A stretch of 44,025 nt of DNA from Ectocarpus siliculosus (lineage: Eukaryota > Sar > Phaeophyceae > Ectocarpales > Ectocarpaceae), in the NCBI GenBank assembly GCA_000310025.1, contig FN649727.1, positions 6,199,128 to 6,243,152 of the forward strand, in the 5' to 3' direction. The notes under the pieces are model-generated. The model saw only the letters and a program-made list of their open reading frames with translations. It was not told the DNA's origin and made no database searches. The position numbers and the translations under genes are program-made. Below, piece by piece: positions 11,401 to 22,083 of this stretch (positions are counted from its first letter, which is position 1; each line of letters starts with the position of its first letter).

Positions 11401-14007
11401 GCATGTTGATTTCATATCTGGCATGATATCTGGGAGGAACATGCGGCCGTCGATAAATTTGTTCCCCCGATGCTGCACGCCTCGAAGCTTGAGCTCTGAG
11501 AAGTCCCTGCTTGGTGAAGAAAGAAAAAAACACACGCAAGTACTCTACCACTTCCTTCTGGTCACTTTTTGTCGATCGCAAGACTCCCAGCGGTGAATTT
11601 TTTCCCCATTGATTGATGGACTCTATTGTTCAGACCTGGTCAGCGTACTGCATGAGGCGTTCCACCGAGGCTCGCATCTCGCAGAACACCTCCTCTTTGC
11701 TGCAGCTCAAGTACACGCGGACCTTGAAGCCCGCGGCCATAATCTTCTTGATCGTTTCTGTCGCGTAGTCGGTCATGACCCCAACCCTCGATAGCTTGAA
11801 CACCATCACGTAGTCGAAACCGTACCCGTCGGCCGCGATGTATTCCATCTTCAACGCCATTGTCCCGCACATATTTATATGGCACGGCGAGTGTTGTTGC
11901 GATGTAGTCAATTGCGTGGAATTTGGGCGGTACAAGTTTCGCGTATAAAGGTTTCAACAAGGAACAGCATAGAGCGGCGGCGAGACGACAGAGAAACAAA
12001 TTGGAGAATTACAACATGCTGCCAACCCTGCGCGGTTGCTAGAGTGGGGGGTAGAACACCGCAGTGCAATGAAAACAGGTTGCGATGGTGTGGCATAGGG
12101 GTGTTATTGTCTAGCGTGTTGGATACAGGCACTCGACAAGACCAACACCATGTGGATGGCCCGAAGGTGTGCAGACCTTGTAGGCCGAAACTGGCGTCGG
12201 GATCTCATGACAAGACCGCAAGACAGGGTTCAATAGAGAACAGGAGGGTACCCGAGCAAGTCCCGACGGGTTACGAATAGCAGGAGAGGCGGTACCCAAG
12301 CAATAGATCGATATCCCACGGAATAGATCGTGAAAAGTCTTTCCTGATTAGTTGACAAGGGTAGCCCAACAGAAGTGAGTATGGAGTCCGCGAATAGAAT
12401 CTACCGGGTAGTAGGCGACCTGCGAGCCTCGGCGTTACGGCTAGACCGTAGCAGACGTCTCCCATGGTGTAAAAAATTGTAGTCCTTCTTTCCCGCTCTT
12501 CTTTTCGCGGCATCGTCGCCACTCTCCGAATACGCTGGAGCAGCGACCGCGTAAATTGGACAAATGTGGTGCTTGGACCAATACAGCGCTGTCCTTGACG
12601 GGGGAACAGGGGCTTTCCGCAACAAAACACGATACCTACTTGATGAAAACATGTTCATACGGCGTACAGCGCACGCTCGTAACATTTTTTGCTGTCACGA
12701 ATCACAAATGACCTACACCCCACAAGGTTTATGTAGTTCGAGAGGACTGTATTGTGAATAAACAACAATCGCCTTCTGCACCTGGCTGTACTCTGGTACT
12801 TCGGCAAGGAAAATATGTGTCTGCGGCCAACATGGTATCGAGGTGCTACGTTTCACACGCGGAGATATCAGCAAGAGTACGGCTAACTGAAGGAACTACC
12901 CAACTATTAGCCTGTTCAGGCTATCCATGTCCCGCTCTAAGAGGATTCCCACCCCCGTTGACCCCGAAACCGGAGCAAATTGAGCCAAACTTCTCACTTG
13001 AATTGTACAAAGATCCCATGCGCTACCTCAACAACTTGTGTGCGTGAAAGAGCTGTGCACCGTTGGTGAAAAATGAATCTCTTTCTTTGGAAAGAAGCGG
13101 TTGAGTCCATCTTTCCGGTGGAACTATCCGGTTCGACCACAAGAGTGCACTCGCCTTTATTGTAGAAAAATATAACTCGAAACAATCACAAAATTCCGCG
13201 CCCTCTCTTGAAGTACTACGTTGCGTTAACATCCACAACGAGCAGTTCAAACCTTAAAACAAGCAAGAGAAAACACCACGCGTTTACAGAAGTGTATCCC
13301 ATCATGCAAGCAACATGGACTCGTTGAATCGCCCGAATACCTGTCCACATTTATGCGCATCACGATGGTAACCGTGAGGTTGAACTCACCTCACTCAATT
13401 CGTCCACCTGCGACGCATCCCCAGGCACTATCGTATTGGGCGAGGGTTCCGCGGTTGATGGGTACATGGCCGTCCTCGTCTCATCTTTAAGACCGTTTCC
13501 GCCAAGCTCGGGGTTTTGGTTGTTGGTGCTGCTACTGTCGTTCGTCTTGCGCAGCGCCATGATACGGTTGGTGCTACCCAGGTCTACATCCTCCATGTCT
13601 GCTCCTTTTGGAGGGAGTTCTTCTGCAATGTCTTCTTCTTCATCTCCTTTAAATGACGTCGCGGCCCGCTTATGCCTCATCGTGGTTGCCATAGACCCGC
13701 ACTCCGACGACTGGTCCAATCCGTTGTCGTCGTCACCCTCCTTGGAGGAGCCATGGTCACTGCCACCATCTCCAGAAGAGGGAAATTGAGTGTTCCTCGA
13801 TGGGGACTTATTCGATTCTGGGCTGCTGGGTTCATCGTCCGAGAAGGCGCCAGGGTCAGGGTTGTTAGCGTTGTTGTTAAAGTTGACGAGGATGGGTTCA
13901 GGCGCGACGCTGAGCGGGTTCTGCATCTCCACACTGCGATCCTCGTCGAGGAGGCTGTCTTCACTATCCAAGTGGCCCCGCTCGAGACGGTCTGTGCTAT
14001 AGCTCAT
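2474..14007 (-). CDS. Anoctamin/TMEM16 family membrane protein (17 exons, 912 aa)
   Basis: Anoctamins are dimeric membrane proteins with about ten membrane segments that act as Ca2+-activated chloride channels and/or lipid scramblases. Exons, in gene order: 14007-13390, 11848-11636, 11215-11048, 10830-10665, 10140-10054, 9798-9744, 9056-8941, 8554-8483, 8011-7945, 7429-7322, 6866-6736, 6167-6049, 5613-5533, 4978-4813, 4349-4099, 3177-3001, 2617-2474. All phases join in frame. Residues 1-206 are an acidic, Ser/Asn-rich, probably disordered extension. Family hallmarks follow: SPYEYIYARYD (about residue 317), KDYYGEKIGLYFHFLGH (about 416), LEFWKR (about 477), DFENHRTSTEY (about 601), MDYAELAVQFGY (about 727) and RPVPRGAEDIGSW (about 773). 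Of the Ca2+-site residues known in mouse TMEM16A, the E-x3-D pair (EARSD) is kept, DYAE stands for EYME, and NLTE keeps the E while the N650 position is Gly. The exon 2 donor (GTCTGA) is weak, and intron 10 is GC-AG. Whether it is a channel or a scramblase cannot be told from sequence. Confidence 0.93.
5352..5447. repeat. TG-rich tract followed by (CT)n microsatellite
   Basis: A TGTC/TGTG-rich stretch to about 5405 runs into about 21 CT units (5406-5447). It lies inside the anoctamin intron between the exons ending at 5533 and starting at 4978, so on the transcribed strand it is a GA tract. Not coding. Confidence 0.9.
11849..13389 (-). other. Long first intron of the anoctamin gene
   Basis: This 1.5 kb intron separates the disordered N-terminal exon from the conserved anoctamin region. 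The donor is GTGAGT just below 13390. The acceptor (TTGAAG before 11848) has a poor pyrimidine tract, so the exact 5' end of exon 2 is the least certain boundary of the gene. No nested gene recognised. Confidence 0.6.
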
Positions 14008-14468
14008 TTTTGCTGATGGTGATCTCAGTAGCTCGAGTCTCGGCCGCTACGGCAGTGTTGGATGGATACCGTATCTCTGCTTTCGGCAAGCGCGGCTGTC
14101 CATCGATGTGGTAATGTTAATGTTGTGATGATGATGCTGGTATGATGCAATCGTTCCGCAGCCACGGCTGCAGCACCAGCTCAAGCCTACCAGAGGAAGC
14201 TTGTACGCGCGGTTAAGGGGGAGAAGGATAGCGGGGAGACACAAGGAATTACGTCCGAGGAGATCGAGCGGCGTAATAATAGCACCTCCCCCGGGCCTTG
14301 CGAGCGGGAACAAAGAGGTTCAGGGTTTTCAGCGTAGGGTGGCGTGTCGGTTCAGCACTGTCAGGTTTACGGAGCCAAGAGAAAATCGTCGAAGAGAGGT
14401 TGCCGCCGAGGGCCGAGAGCAAGAGAGAGGGAAAAGAGAGAGAGGAGAGAGAGAGCAGGAGGACTACT
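14008..14468. promoter_or_regulatory. Divergent promoter region between anoctamin and DUF2358 genes
   Basis: The 461 bp lie between two start codons facing away from each other, so both promoters and 5' UTRs must be here unless there are further untranslated exons. A purine tract of GA repeats (about 14418-14462) directly precedes the plus-strand ATG. No TATA box or defined operator was recognised. Confidence 0.5.
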
Positions 14469-17400
14469 ATGGCAACTTGGGGCTACCTCTTGGTGGGTGT
14501 TAGCGTCCTCGCCCAAATCGAAGCTTTCGTTATTTCTTCGGGAAGGGCACCACCGGCACATCATGTGCTGCGCGCACCAGGTTATCATGATCTCGGTCAG
14601 CGAATGACGGGGCGGGCTGCACAAGTCCGGATGGCCGCCAGAGAGAGCGATGAAATGGGTGATGGGACTGATATCAAGCCAACGTCGGAAGACCCCAGCC
14701 TCGGTGTGAAAGCTGCTTGGTGAGTAGTTGCTGACCCACCTGAACGTCGAAGAAATACGTACCGAGCCGCCGGTGAATACATGGCAAAACCCGTCTGTCT
14801 ACATTACATGCAAATACGTTGCTCTATGCAGCTGTTCCGTACAAGCAGGCTTTGCTCAGTAGTGCTTGCCGATGTCCCTCTATATCGCAGGTGTATCAGA
14901 TTGACGCTAGGGTCAGTGCGGCTGTGACTCCACCAGTCGCCCCTTACGTATACATCGTCAATACGTACGTGACGCTGCTGGATTCCCAGGAAGGAAAGAC
15001 ATGGTATTCCCATATAGATCTAGACAGCAATTCCCGGACAGGGCGGGACCCCAATTCAGTGTGGTGCCGCACCTGCAAGTGTGCAACGCAAGCCGTCTGA
15101 TTCGCGGAACCCACCTATTTTCTTCTTTCTTGTCGCGACGAAGTAATCGCTGAGATCAAAGTCACCTCTGTATCACGTCCACGTACTTGTCACGTACACG
15201 TACCCAGACCCAAATGATAGCGTGCGGGCAGGCGCTGGCGAAGCTGCCAGCCGGTTAGGCCCCTGTGGTTGTAGCGTGCCTTGCGCCGCTAAATACCTTC
15301 TCTTCACCTCTCTGTCGTAAATTTGTCTTTTTGGAGTTCTTTCGAAAACTGGCAACACCATCACGGTTGTTTTCTTCTGACAGCCCAGCAGCTCTTGCGC
15401 GCGAGGAGGAGTAGCCCGGTCCCAGAGGCTTAACGCCGAGGTACCCGAGGGGGTCCACCCACCCTTCCAGGCTCTGTCGGGTTAGGTTTCGGGGTAGGTC
15501 AACAGGGTTGGGGTCAGGAAGAGGCCTAGGTTGTGGCGGAAGAGGAGAACAGGGTACACAGGGTTAACCCGCTCTGAACGAGGTTGGGGCTCGCGCACTG
15601 CAGCAGGAGAGTGGTTGCAGAGCCGTGCTGCTTTTTTTATACATAGATGCAAGCCGATCATGCTGCGTCGGTTGTGTCGAAAAGTCTCGGGAGGTTTTCG
15701 GCAGCCTTGCGCAACATACAAAAAATACATCTACTGTAATAAAGGCTATCCGCTCGAGATGTTTCCGCGTTCGATTGGATGTTGAAATCTTTATCTTCCA
15801 CCAGTGAGGGATGAAGGGCAGCTGCTGGACACTGGACTTTTTTTTGCTGAAGAGGTTATACTCTCCTCGACACATGAAACGCGAACACGCTACGCGCGCC
15901 CCACCGGCGTTCACACTTCCTTCCCCGTTGCATGTTCTATCGCACTTTACCAAATATCGCGCGAAGGTACGGCTCGGAGCTCTTCGGCAACATCATCGGT
16001 CTCGGGAAAAAGAAGGAGCCGGAAGAGGCTTCGTCGTCAACGGCGGAGCCGATATCGCGAGCGGACGCGGTCGCCAGGTTGAAAACGGACTTCGACCGCT
16101 TCTACTTCGTCACCGGGCAAATGGACCTCGACTTGTACGAACCCGAGTGCGTCTTCGCCGATCCGTTCGTTGCATTCGAGGGACGAGACCGCTTCAAGGT
16201 GCGCACTGCTGCGGTGTCCCGCGCGTATGTCCTTGTTTTTTTATTTGTTTCAAAAGCAAGCCGACGAATATCGTCGGCGTGCTAGTCCCAAGCTCCCTTT
16301 TTTTTTCTTTCTCGCGTCATGCCGGCACACCTTATTCGCCAACGAAGGAAAACAACAACACACGTTCCACTTGAGAAAAGAACGGAGAGTCACGCGTCAG
16401 GGGCGGGGTCCCGCAGTCTGCAACTGACGCAAACGGAAATATATTGTATCGAGCTATACATACCCACAGTATATTGAGCCAACAAAGTCGAACCTGAAGA
16501 AGCTAACCCTAACTGACACCGACGACCCTAGCAACAAGTCATCCTGTAGACGCATGAAAAACTAGCTACAGTAGCTGTTCGGCCGGAGGGTCTGATACAC
16601 ATGTCGCCCGAGCGCTCCCGAAAAGAACAGCCGTGACCGGCCCTGAACGGAGAGAGAGGGCACGTCTCAGAACGCCCATCCATACGTACAGTAGGTGGCC
16701 CAATGTAGTGGCAACTTGAATAGTGGAACTGCCCATACATATAGTGGCATCAAAATCTCTTGTCACAATCTCGACATGTACCATGAACCCGATATATCGA
16801 ATAATGGCACTACCCTGAATAGTGGCATATGTGTTATCCTCTTGCCCCTACATGCCACTATATATATCGGGTCACCTACTGAATGCACTTTTTGTTGCGA
16901 GGGACTCGATGCTGTCAAAAATCTCCTCGATATTGATGCTCGCTGATGATCTGTCCAGTACGCACTATCACACCCGAACGCAGGAGACCACCAGAACGCG
17001 GACCGGTAATTTAGTCCCTCTCACTCGACAGAACAAAAAACGTCCGGCCGAACTTGCATTTATTTGTCATCACAACAAACGTCAACCCACATCATGAATG
17101 ACGTACAATGCAACATCATGATTGATTGACATACTCTTTTCTTCTTGCCGTTGGAGATGTGCAACGCTACGCGAGAGCGTAGATAGGTGTTAACCGTAGG
17201 AGGCGGAAGCTACGGCGTGGTGACAAATTGTCAAGAAAGGACACGACCAGACAAGATCAGACAACAGGCTATAACCACCACGGACGAACTACTGCACCTC
17301 GATAACCCTGCCGTCCGAGTTAGATGCGCACCGCTACACGATGGGTGGACGGGGGACCCCAAAAAACAAAGCATGAACAAAAAAGGAAAAAAAAACATAG

Positions 17401-20400
17401 ATAGATGACGAGAAGAGCGAGGCCAAGAGAGTGAGCCAGGCCCGACAGACTTCCGAAAGGAGTCGGGAGAGAGCATAGGAAAACACCCTCCTCGCCGCTC
17501 TGAATCCCCGGAAGCTGTCACATGGGTACTGTAGCCAGCGTCATGGTCATGCCCATTCCCTGGCAGCACCCATCGTCTCCCATACAGCAGCCGGATGCAC
17601 GGGTAGCCTCTTTAGTCTACTCAGTCAGCAAGATGAAAAACAATCAATCGCGGATGGCGCTGTCGTGGGGACCCCACCGGCGGAAGGCGAGAGAAGAGAG
17701 CGGAGAGAAGACAAGGCATTGGCTCTCGAGAACACACCCACTCTCCTCGTCCCTCTGACCACTGTGGCTCGAGATCAGCATTTGAGACCCTGTCGGGCAA
17801 GGGGTGGGCTATGCGAAAGAAAATGACAGGGACAAAATAAAAAGTGAACTTAGGTCGATAGAGACCAAACTCTGCCGAGCTTGAGAATTTACATAGATAG
17901 ACGTTCGACGTTACTGAGCAGAGAACGAAAAATACCAGGATCCTGGTCGCACCCAGCAGTGCCTGCACGGCTGCTAGCAGATGGAATATTATTGTTGGTG
18001 GAGACCATGACTTGTTTTTCGCGCGAAAAAGGTTGAGACGAGCTGACGCGCACCCGGGAGTAACAACAGTCTTCGACCGGCCCTCAGCGGAGAGAAACAA
18101 GAGGGCACTTTTAACAGCGCCCATCCATGCATTAGCACTGTTTGTGGCGAGGGAGTCCACGCTGTCAACAATTTCGCTGATCGTGCTCGCTGATGATCTG
18201 GCTGGTATGCATACGCACGATCACGATCACACCCACCCGAATGAAAAAGACCATCAGAACGCGGACCGGTAGTTTAGTCCCGCTCTTTCGGCAAGAACCA
18301 AATATCCCCGGGCGAACTTGTATTGATTTGTAGTCACAAGAACATCATGATATAATCCTGATTGATTGGCGGACCATTTTGCTTGCCGTGGGGGATGTGC
18401 ATCGCTACCGAGAGCGAGGAAGGCGTTAACCCCTCGCATAGCTTCCTACTACGCACATGAGTGTGCTGCCGTCGACCCTATCCCTCGAGCTCACACACAG
18501 CCATACCCGATACATGCAAAGAAAAAAAAACCCAGCAAAAACTGAAATTAATTGGTGGGTGGGCCAGGGCGGATGGAGGATGGAGGACCCCAGAAAACAA
18601 GGCATGAATACAACAAAAATAGACATATGCATTGTACAACCATGAAAGAGAGCCAGACCCAACAGGCTTCAGCGAGGAGGCGGAGGAGAGCATAGAAAAA
18701 GCACTCTCGCCACTCTGAACCCCCGGAAGCTGTGACATTGACACTGCCGCAAACCCTATGGCCACGCGCATTGCCTGGCAGCGCCCATCGTGTCACATGC
18801 AGCAGCCGGGAGCACGGGTAGCCTTGTTTTCTCAGACCACAACAACCGAAACTGCGGAATCTACGGAATCTACGGACGGACTTTCTTTCTTCGTGGACTT
18901 TCTTCGTGGTAAAATGTTGTAGTGACAACAAAAACAATGAACATGACTAGGAAGAGACTAAGCACCACGGACGAACTACCTCAAATACGCCTGCCTGCCG
19001 TCCGTGTTAGATGTGCACCGTTACAAGAAAAGCATCGACCGTTCTTATTGCTACTACGTGTGTACACGAGTAAAGATTGTGCTGCCATCGACCTTATCGC
19101 GCTCAAGTCCTCAATTACGTACGCAGCAAACATGCATGCTTGCGTGCGACGGACCGTATGTATTGTTAGTCTTTGTCTCGAACTGCTGTTGTTGTTCATG
19201 GATGACGACACAGACAAAAAAGCAAGAGACGCGCGTCGTTACCTATACGCGAGCGACTCGCTTCCTACGCGAGCAACGCGCGCAACCTACAGAGACGATT
19301 ACCTTACGAGCTTTGCAGCACACGCTTTTGCAGCACACGCTTTTGCAGCACATTTCGAGCACCACTCAGCAAGAAATAATTCACTCACAAAAACGCAAAC
19401 CAAAAATAAATATGGAGGATTGTGGCATGCAGCATGCAGGACCCTATTTCTCTGTTCAACCGGCCGTTCCCATGGCGAAACAGACGAGGAACAGTCAAGG
19501 CCGAGTCGTGTCGGTCACAGGAGGTGGAAACTGCTCAAACTCGGGGAGGGGTCATGGTTTGCGATTCCCTACGGAATCATACTTGAGGCACCACGAGATT
19601 CTCGCTGTGGCTCGAGATCAGCATTTGAGACCGGGTCGGGCAAGGGGTGGGCTATGCGAATGAGAATGACAGGGACAGAAAAAGTGAATTTAGGTCGATA
19701 GAGACCAAAGCTCTACCGAGCTTGGGAATTAGCATCTACACCGGCTGACCAATGAAAAGACGGCACTCTTACAGCGGGATGATGAAAGAGGCGAACACGT
19801 TTCTCTAGGCTCCCCCGGCAAGGGGACGCAGAGGAGGGTGGACGACAGTGCCCAGCCTCCGGATTCGAAGCACGAGGAAAGGCTCAACACCATCAGCTAC
19901 TAAATAGTAGCGGTATTCCTGCCGTGATATCTTCTCCTGCGAGCATCATCAACCTGCATTGAGTTGTTCTCTGTCCGACTTATCTGTGCTCCATTCGGCT
20001 TGCCACTAGCTTCTTTCCGGTTCTCGCCCCGACTACCAATGCTCTGAAGGCCAAATTGTCCTGCTTTTTTGTCGTTGTCGACGCACATACGGCCGAAGTG
20101 ATGGGTCGAAGCCCTTACTCCCTTGATGATTGATATTCGTCTACCGTTCGCCTCTTATTTGTACCCGTCCAAGGCATCGCCACCATCATTGATTTCGTCT
20201 TGACGGTTTTCTTCACGCTTGGTGTATGTGTGAGTCTCTTCTTGACTTGTGTGCGGACGCATCACTGTCTCCGTCTTCTTGCGCGGGAGTACCGGCAACG
20301 ACGACGGTAGCAGTGCCTCTGAAAGCAACAAATCTTCCTTTTATAGACTATTTGCGTGTCGCACATGCCAATGTTCGTTCTTGGTTGCTGCAACTCCGAC

Positions 20401-21162
20401 AAGTTCCATGCCGGCTTCACACGGAGTTAAGAGGGGTCCCGCTGTTACGTTATTGGTATAGACGGGTACCCTCCTCGACCTTCCCATCCCTTCCCCTCGT
20501 CGACGCGCGCATTCGGTTGGCAGAACAACCTGGACAACCTCGGCTCGCTGATGCAAGACGTCAGTCTCGACGTGACCAGTTGGGAAGAGGCGGAGGCGTC
20601 CATCAAGACAAAGTGGCGGTTTCGCTGCGTGCTCGGCCTGCCATGGAAACCCACCCTGGCGGCTGCGGGGGTAAGTGAGAAGTCAACGGTTCTATCTCCT
20701 TGGTCATGGCATGCCTGCAACTTGCACGGCTGCAGTACGGGCTTGAGGATTTTACTTCCCCACGCCGCTTCTTCGTGGTTTCAGCCACGGGTCGAGGTTC
20801 ATCCCACATTGCGATCGGAGCGTTTTCTTTTTTTATTGGATGCGTGAACCAGTTGACAAGTAGATACAGCAGTAGTGTGTGCCGAAACGCCGAAACATAT
20901 TGTGACGAGAGTTAACCTGTGCCATCGTTGTTCGTTTTTCTAAAGCCATGATGTGGCTCGACCTGCGCCGTTTCGCTTTGGTGCTGCTCTGCCTACTCGC
21001 GCTTGCTTTGCTGTCCCGTCCTCTCTCTGGCAGGGAACGGAATTCTTCTTCAACCAAGAATCAGGTCGGATCGAGCGCCACGTCGAGTCGTGGGAAATCG
21101 AACCCATCGACGCTCTCAAGCAGCTCATTCGCCCCGGCCGGAAAAAATCGAGTGGGTCGTAA
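14469..21162 (+). CDS. DUF2358/SnoaL-like (NTF2-fold) plastid protein, 252 aa
   Basis: Exons 14469-14719, 15967-16198, 20524-20670 and 21034-21162 join in frame (phases 2, 0, 0). The N-terminus is a signal peptide (MATWGYLLVGVSVLAQIEA) followed by FV, the bipartite plastid signal form of stramenopiles. The W-YGSELFGNIIG segment (residues 84 onward) is a helix common in plant and algal members. The alpha+beta domain covers about residues 106-245, with FDRFYFVTGQMDLDLYEP, FADPFVAFEGRDRFK and a C-terminal GRIERHVESWEIEP strand-turn. These match the DUF2358 family of NTF2-like proteins, for which no reaction is established. No catalytic role is assigned. Intron 2 is 4.3 kb and repeat-filled, so expression or splicing could be affected. 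Family call fairly sure; plastid location inferred. Confidence 0.86.
14720..15966 (+). other. First intron of the DUF2358 gene
   Basis: A 1.25 kb intron with donor GTGAGT at 14720 and acceptor GCGAAG ending at 15966. It interrupts a Trp codon (phase 2). No gene, repeat or RNA was recognised inside. Confidence 0.7.
16635..17900 (+). repeat. Diverged interspersed repeat, copy 1
   Basis: Blocks of this copy recur in the same order downstream: 16635-16688 with 18075-18127, 16882-17030 with 18130-18290, 17040-17180 with 18300-18435, 17341-17610 with 18570-18825, and 17764-17900 with 19608-19742. Identity by eye is high in short blocks (GCTGATGATCTG, AGAACGCGGACCGGTA, CCCCGGAAGCTGT) but broken by many indels. 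No coding capacity or terminal structure identifies the class. Confidence 0.75.
16689..16881. mobile_element. 193 bp MITE-like element with CAGTAGGTG terminal inverted repeats
   Basis: The left end reads CAGTAGGTGGCCC and the right end, reverse-complemented, CAGTAGGTGACCC. Inner parts also pair (GTAGTGGCA against TGCCACTA). It interrupts repeat copy 1 between CGCCCATCCAT and GCACT..TGTTGCGAGG. The same flanks are nearly adjacent in copy 2 at about 18117-18155, so copy 2 is the unfilled site. There is no coding capacity, and no clear target-site duplication could be read. The superfamily is not assigned. Confidence 0.75.
18075..18830 (+). repeat. Diverged interspersed repeat, copy 2
   Basis: This copy repeats the block order of copy 1 (16635 onward) and lacks the 193 bp insertion. 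Its own segment at 18440-18500 (CTACTACG..TGTGCTGCC.TCGACC) recurs at about 19050-19110 in copy 3, showing at least three copies. Confidence 0.7.
18955..19742 (+). repeat. Diverged interspersed repeat, partial copy 3
   Basis: It contains the block GGACGAACTAC...GTTAGATG.GCACCG.TACA (18968-19025, also at 17281-17340) and ends with the GGCTCGAGATCAGCATTTGA block (19608 onward, also at 17764). The middle carries a three-unit 15 bp tandem (19311-19353). Confidence 0.65.
19311..19353 (+). repeat. Three-unit 15 bp tandem repeat
   Basis: CTTTTGCAGCACACG is repeated three times with small changes (the first unit is one T short, the last ends ATT). It lies in repeat copy 3 within an intron. Confidence 0.85.
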
Positions 21163-22083
21163 ACCAAGGCGTATGGACGGAGCGAGAGCGAGAGCGAAGC
21201 GTCGCATCGATTCGTTTCGTTATCGACTTCTTTGTACATAGCAGCGCTGAGGCGAGTCCGTTCAGGGCGACAGATGGAAATTGCACGAGCCTATGCAGCC
21301 TGCAGCATACAGCAGTGAAACCAGAGTATGTTTTGTAGAAAAGTAGCGGGTAGCTGCATGCAGAAAGTTGTTTGCAGCTGAGTAGAAGAGTCAAGGGGTG
21401 CGTGCTCACCCGAGTCATGGGTGTGGCTGGCGCTCAAGAAAATTTCCCCTTTTTTTTCCTCCCCGTAGTGCACGTTTCGGCCTTGTGCAATCAAGCGTAT
21501 GTGGCAAGGGAGTTTTCGAGCAGAGCGTTGTGCAAAGTATAGAATAACATCGCGATTGAGATAGCCGGCGAGAAGGGGATACGGTCGGTCTTTCGCAGCC
21601 GCCATGGGCATGGCCACGCCACGAACGGACGAAATAATCGCTGCAACACACCGAATCGACATGCACTTAGAGCAAACCATGAGTTGTATGGGCAGGCTTG
21701 AACGTGTTTGCTTCGTCCCGACGTGACCTTTGCGCCTTTCAGCAAATTTTTTATTGGCGTGGTGATGATGTGATTCCTTCTTTCGCATTCTACAATTGTC
21801 CCCCCCCAAAAAATGGCACTACCTGTGGGCTCTGTGTCGCAAAAGGTTCCAAGCACACAGCAAATAACATCCATCCAGAACACGCTGCCGCAACCAGCTC
21901 GCTGACTTTGATACTCCACGCCGAGCGATACGGTAACTACCAGCGCACAAGGCACAACACCACTACTGTCAGCAACACAACAAGACATTTTTCGTCAACC
22001 CTCCTCGGCGTACGCTGGCGTACGGATCTACATGACACGCCAACGACAGATAGCGTAAAACAAAAAACCACCGTCGAGCAGAG
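21163..22083. other. Convergent intergenic region, no gene seen
   Basis: The 3' ends of the DUF2358 gene (plus) and the Zim17 gene (minus) face each other across about 0.9 kb. The longest frames on the minus strand here have no recognisable domains and no splice partners. It probably holds two 3' UTRs. Confidence 0.55.

Larger units (their letters stand above)
16199..20523 (+). other. 4.3 kb repeat-bearing second intron of the DUF2358 gene
   Basis: Donor GTGCGC at 16199, acceptor TTGGCAG ending at 20523. About 16.6-19.75 kb consists of diverged direct repeat copies. A 193 bp inverted-repeat element sits at 16689-16881. The longest open frame inside (18922-19701, plus) is made of repeat sequence and shows no protein-like conservation. 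Confidence 0.8.

Noticed and set aside
11393-11493. Possible extra anoctamin exon (peptide LKLRGVQHRGNKFIDG on the minus strand)
   Set aside because: An in-phase acceptor exists, but no usable donor precedes the stop in this frame. Joining exon 2 (ending 11636) directly to 11215 gives the family-like YADQVNRKMLLD.
12754-13047. Possible small gene inside the first anoctamin intron
   Set aside because: The 97-codon frame has no recognisable domain and no splice or neighbour evidence; short frames of this length are expected by chance here.
13436-13789. Long plus-strand frames opposite the first anoctamin exon
   Set aside because: They are antisense shadows of the Ser/Asp-rich coding exon; no start context or conservation supports them.
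16500-16520. Telomere-like CTAACCCTAAC
   Set aside because: There is only about one and a half repeat units; no tandem array.
19311-19353. CRISPR-like short repeats
   Set aside because: The units are directly adjacent with no spacers and lie in a eukaryotic intron; this is a simple tandem repeat.
18922-19701. Open frame of 259 codons on the plus strand
   Set aside because: It lies within a spliced intron, overlaps the diverged repeats and a 15 bp tandem, and its product has no conserved motif.
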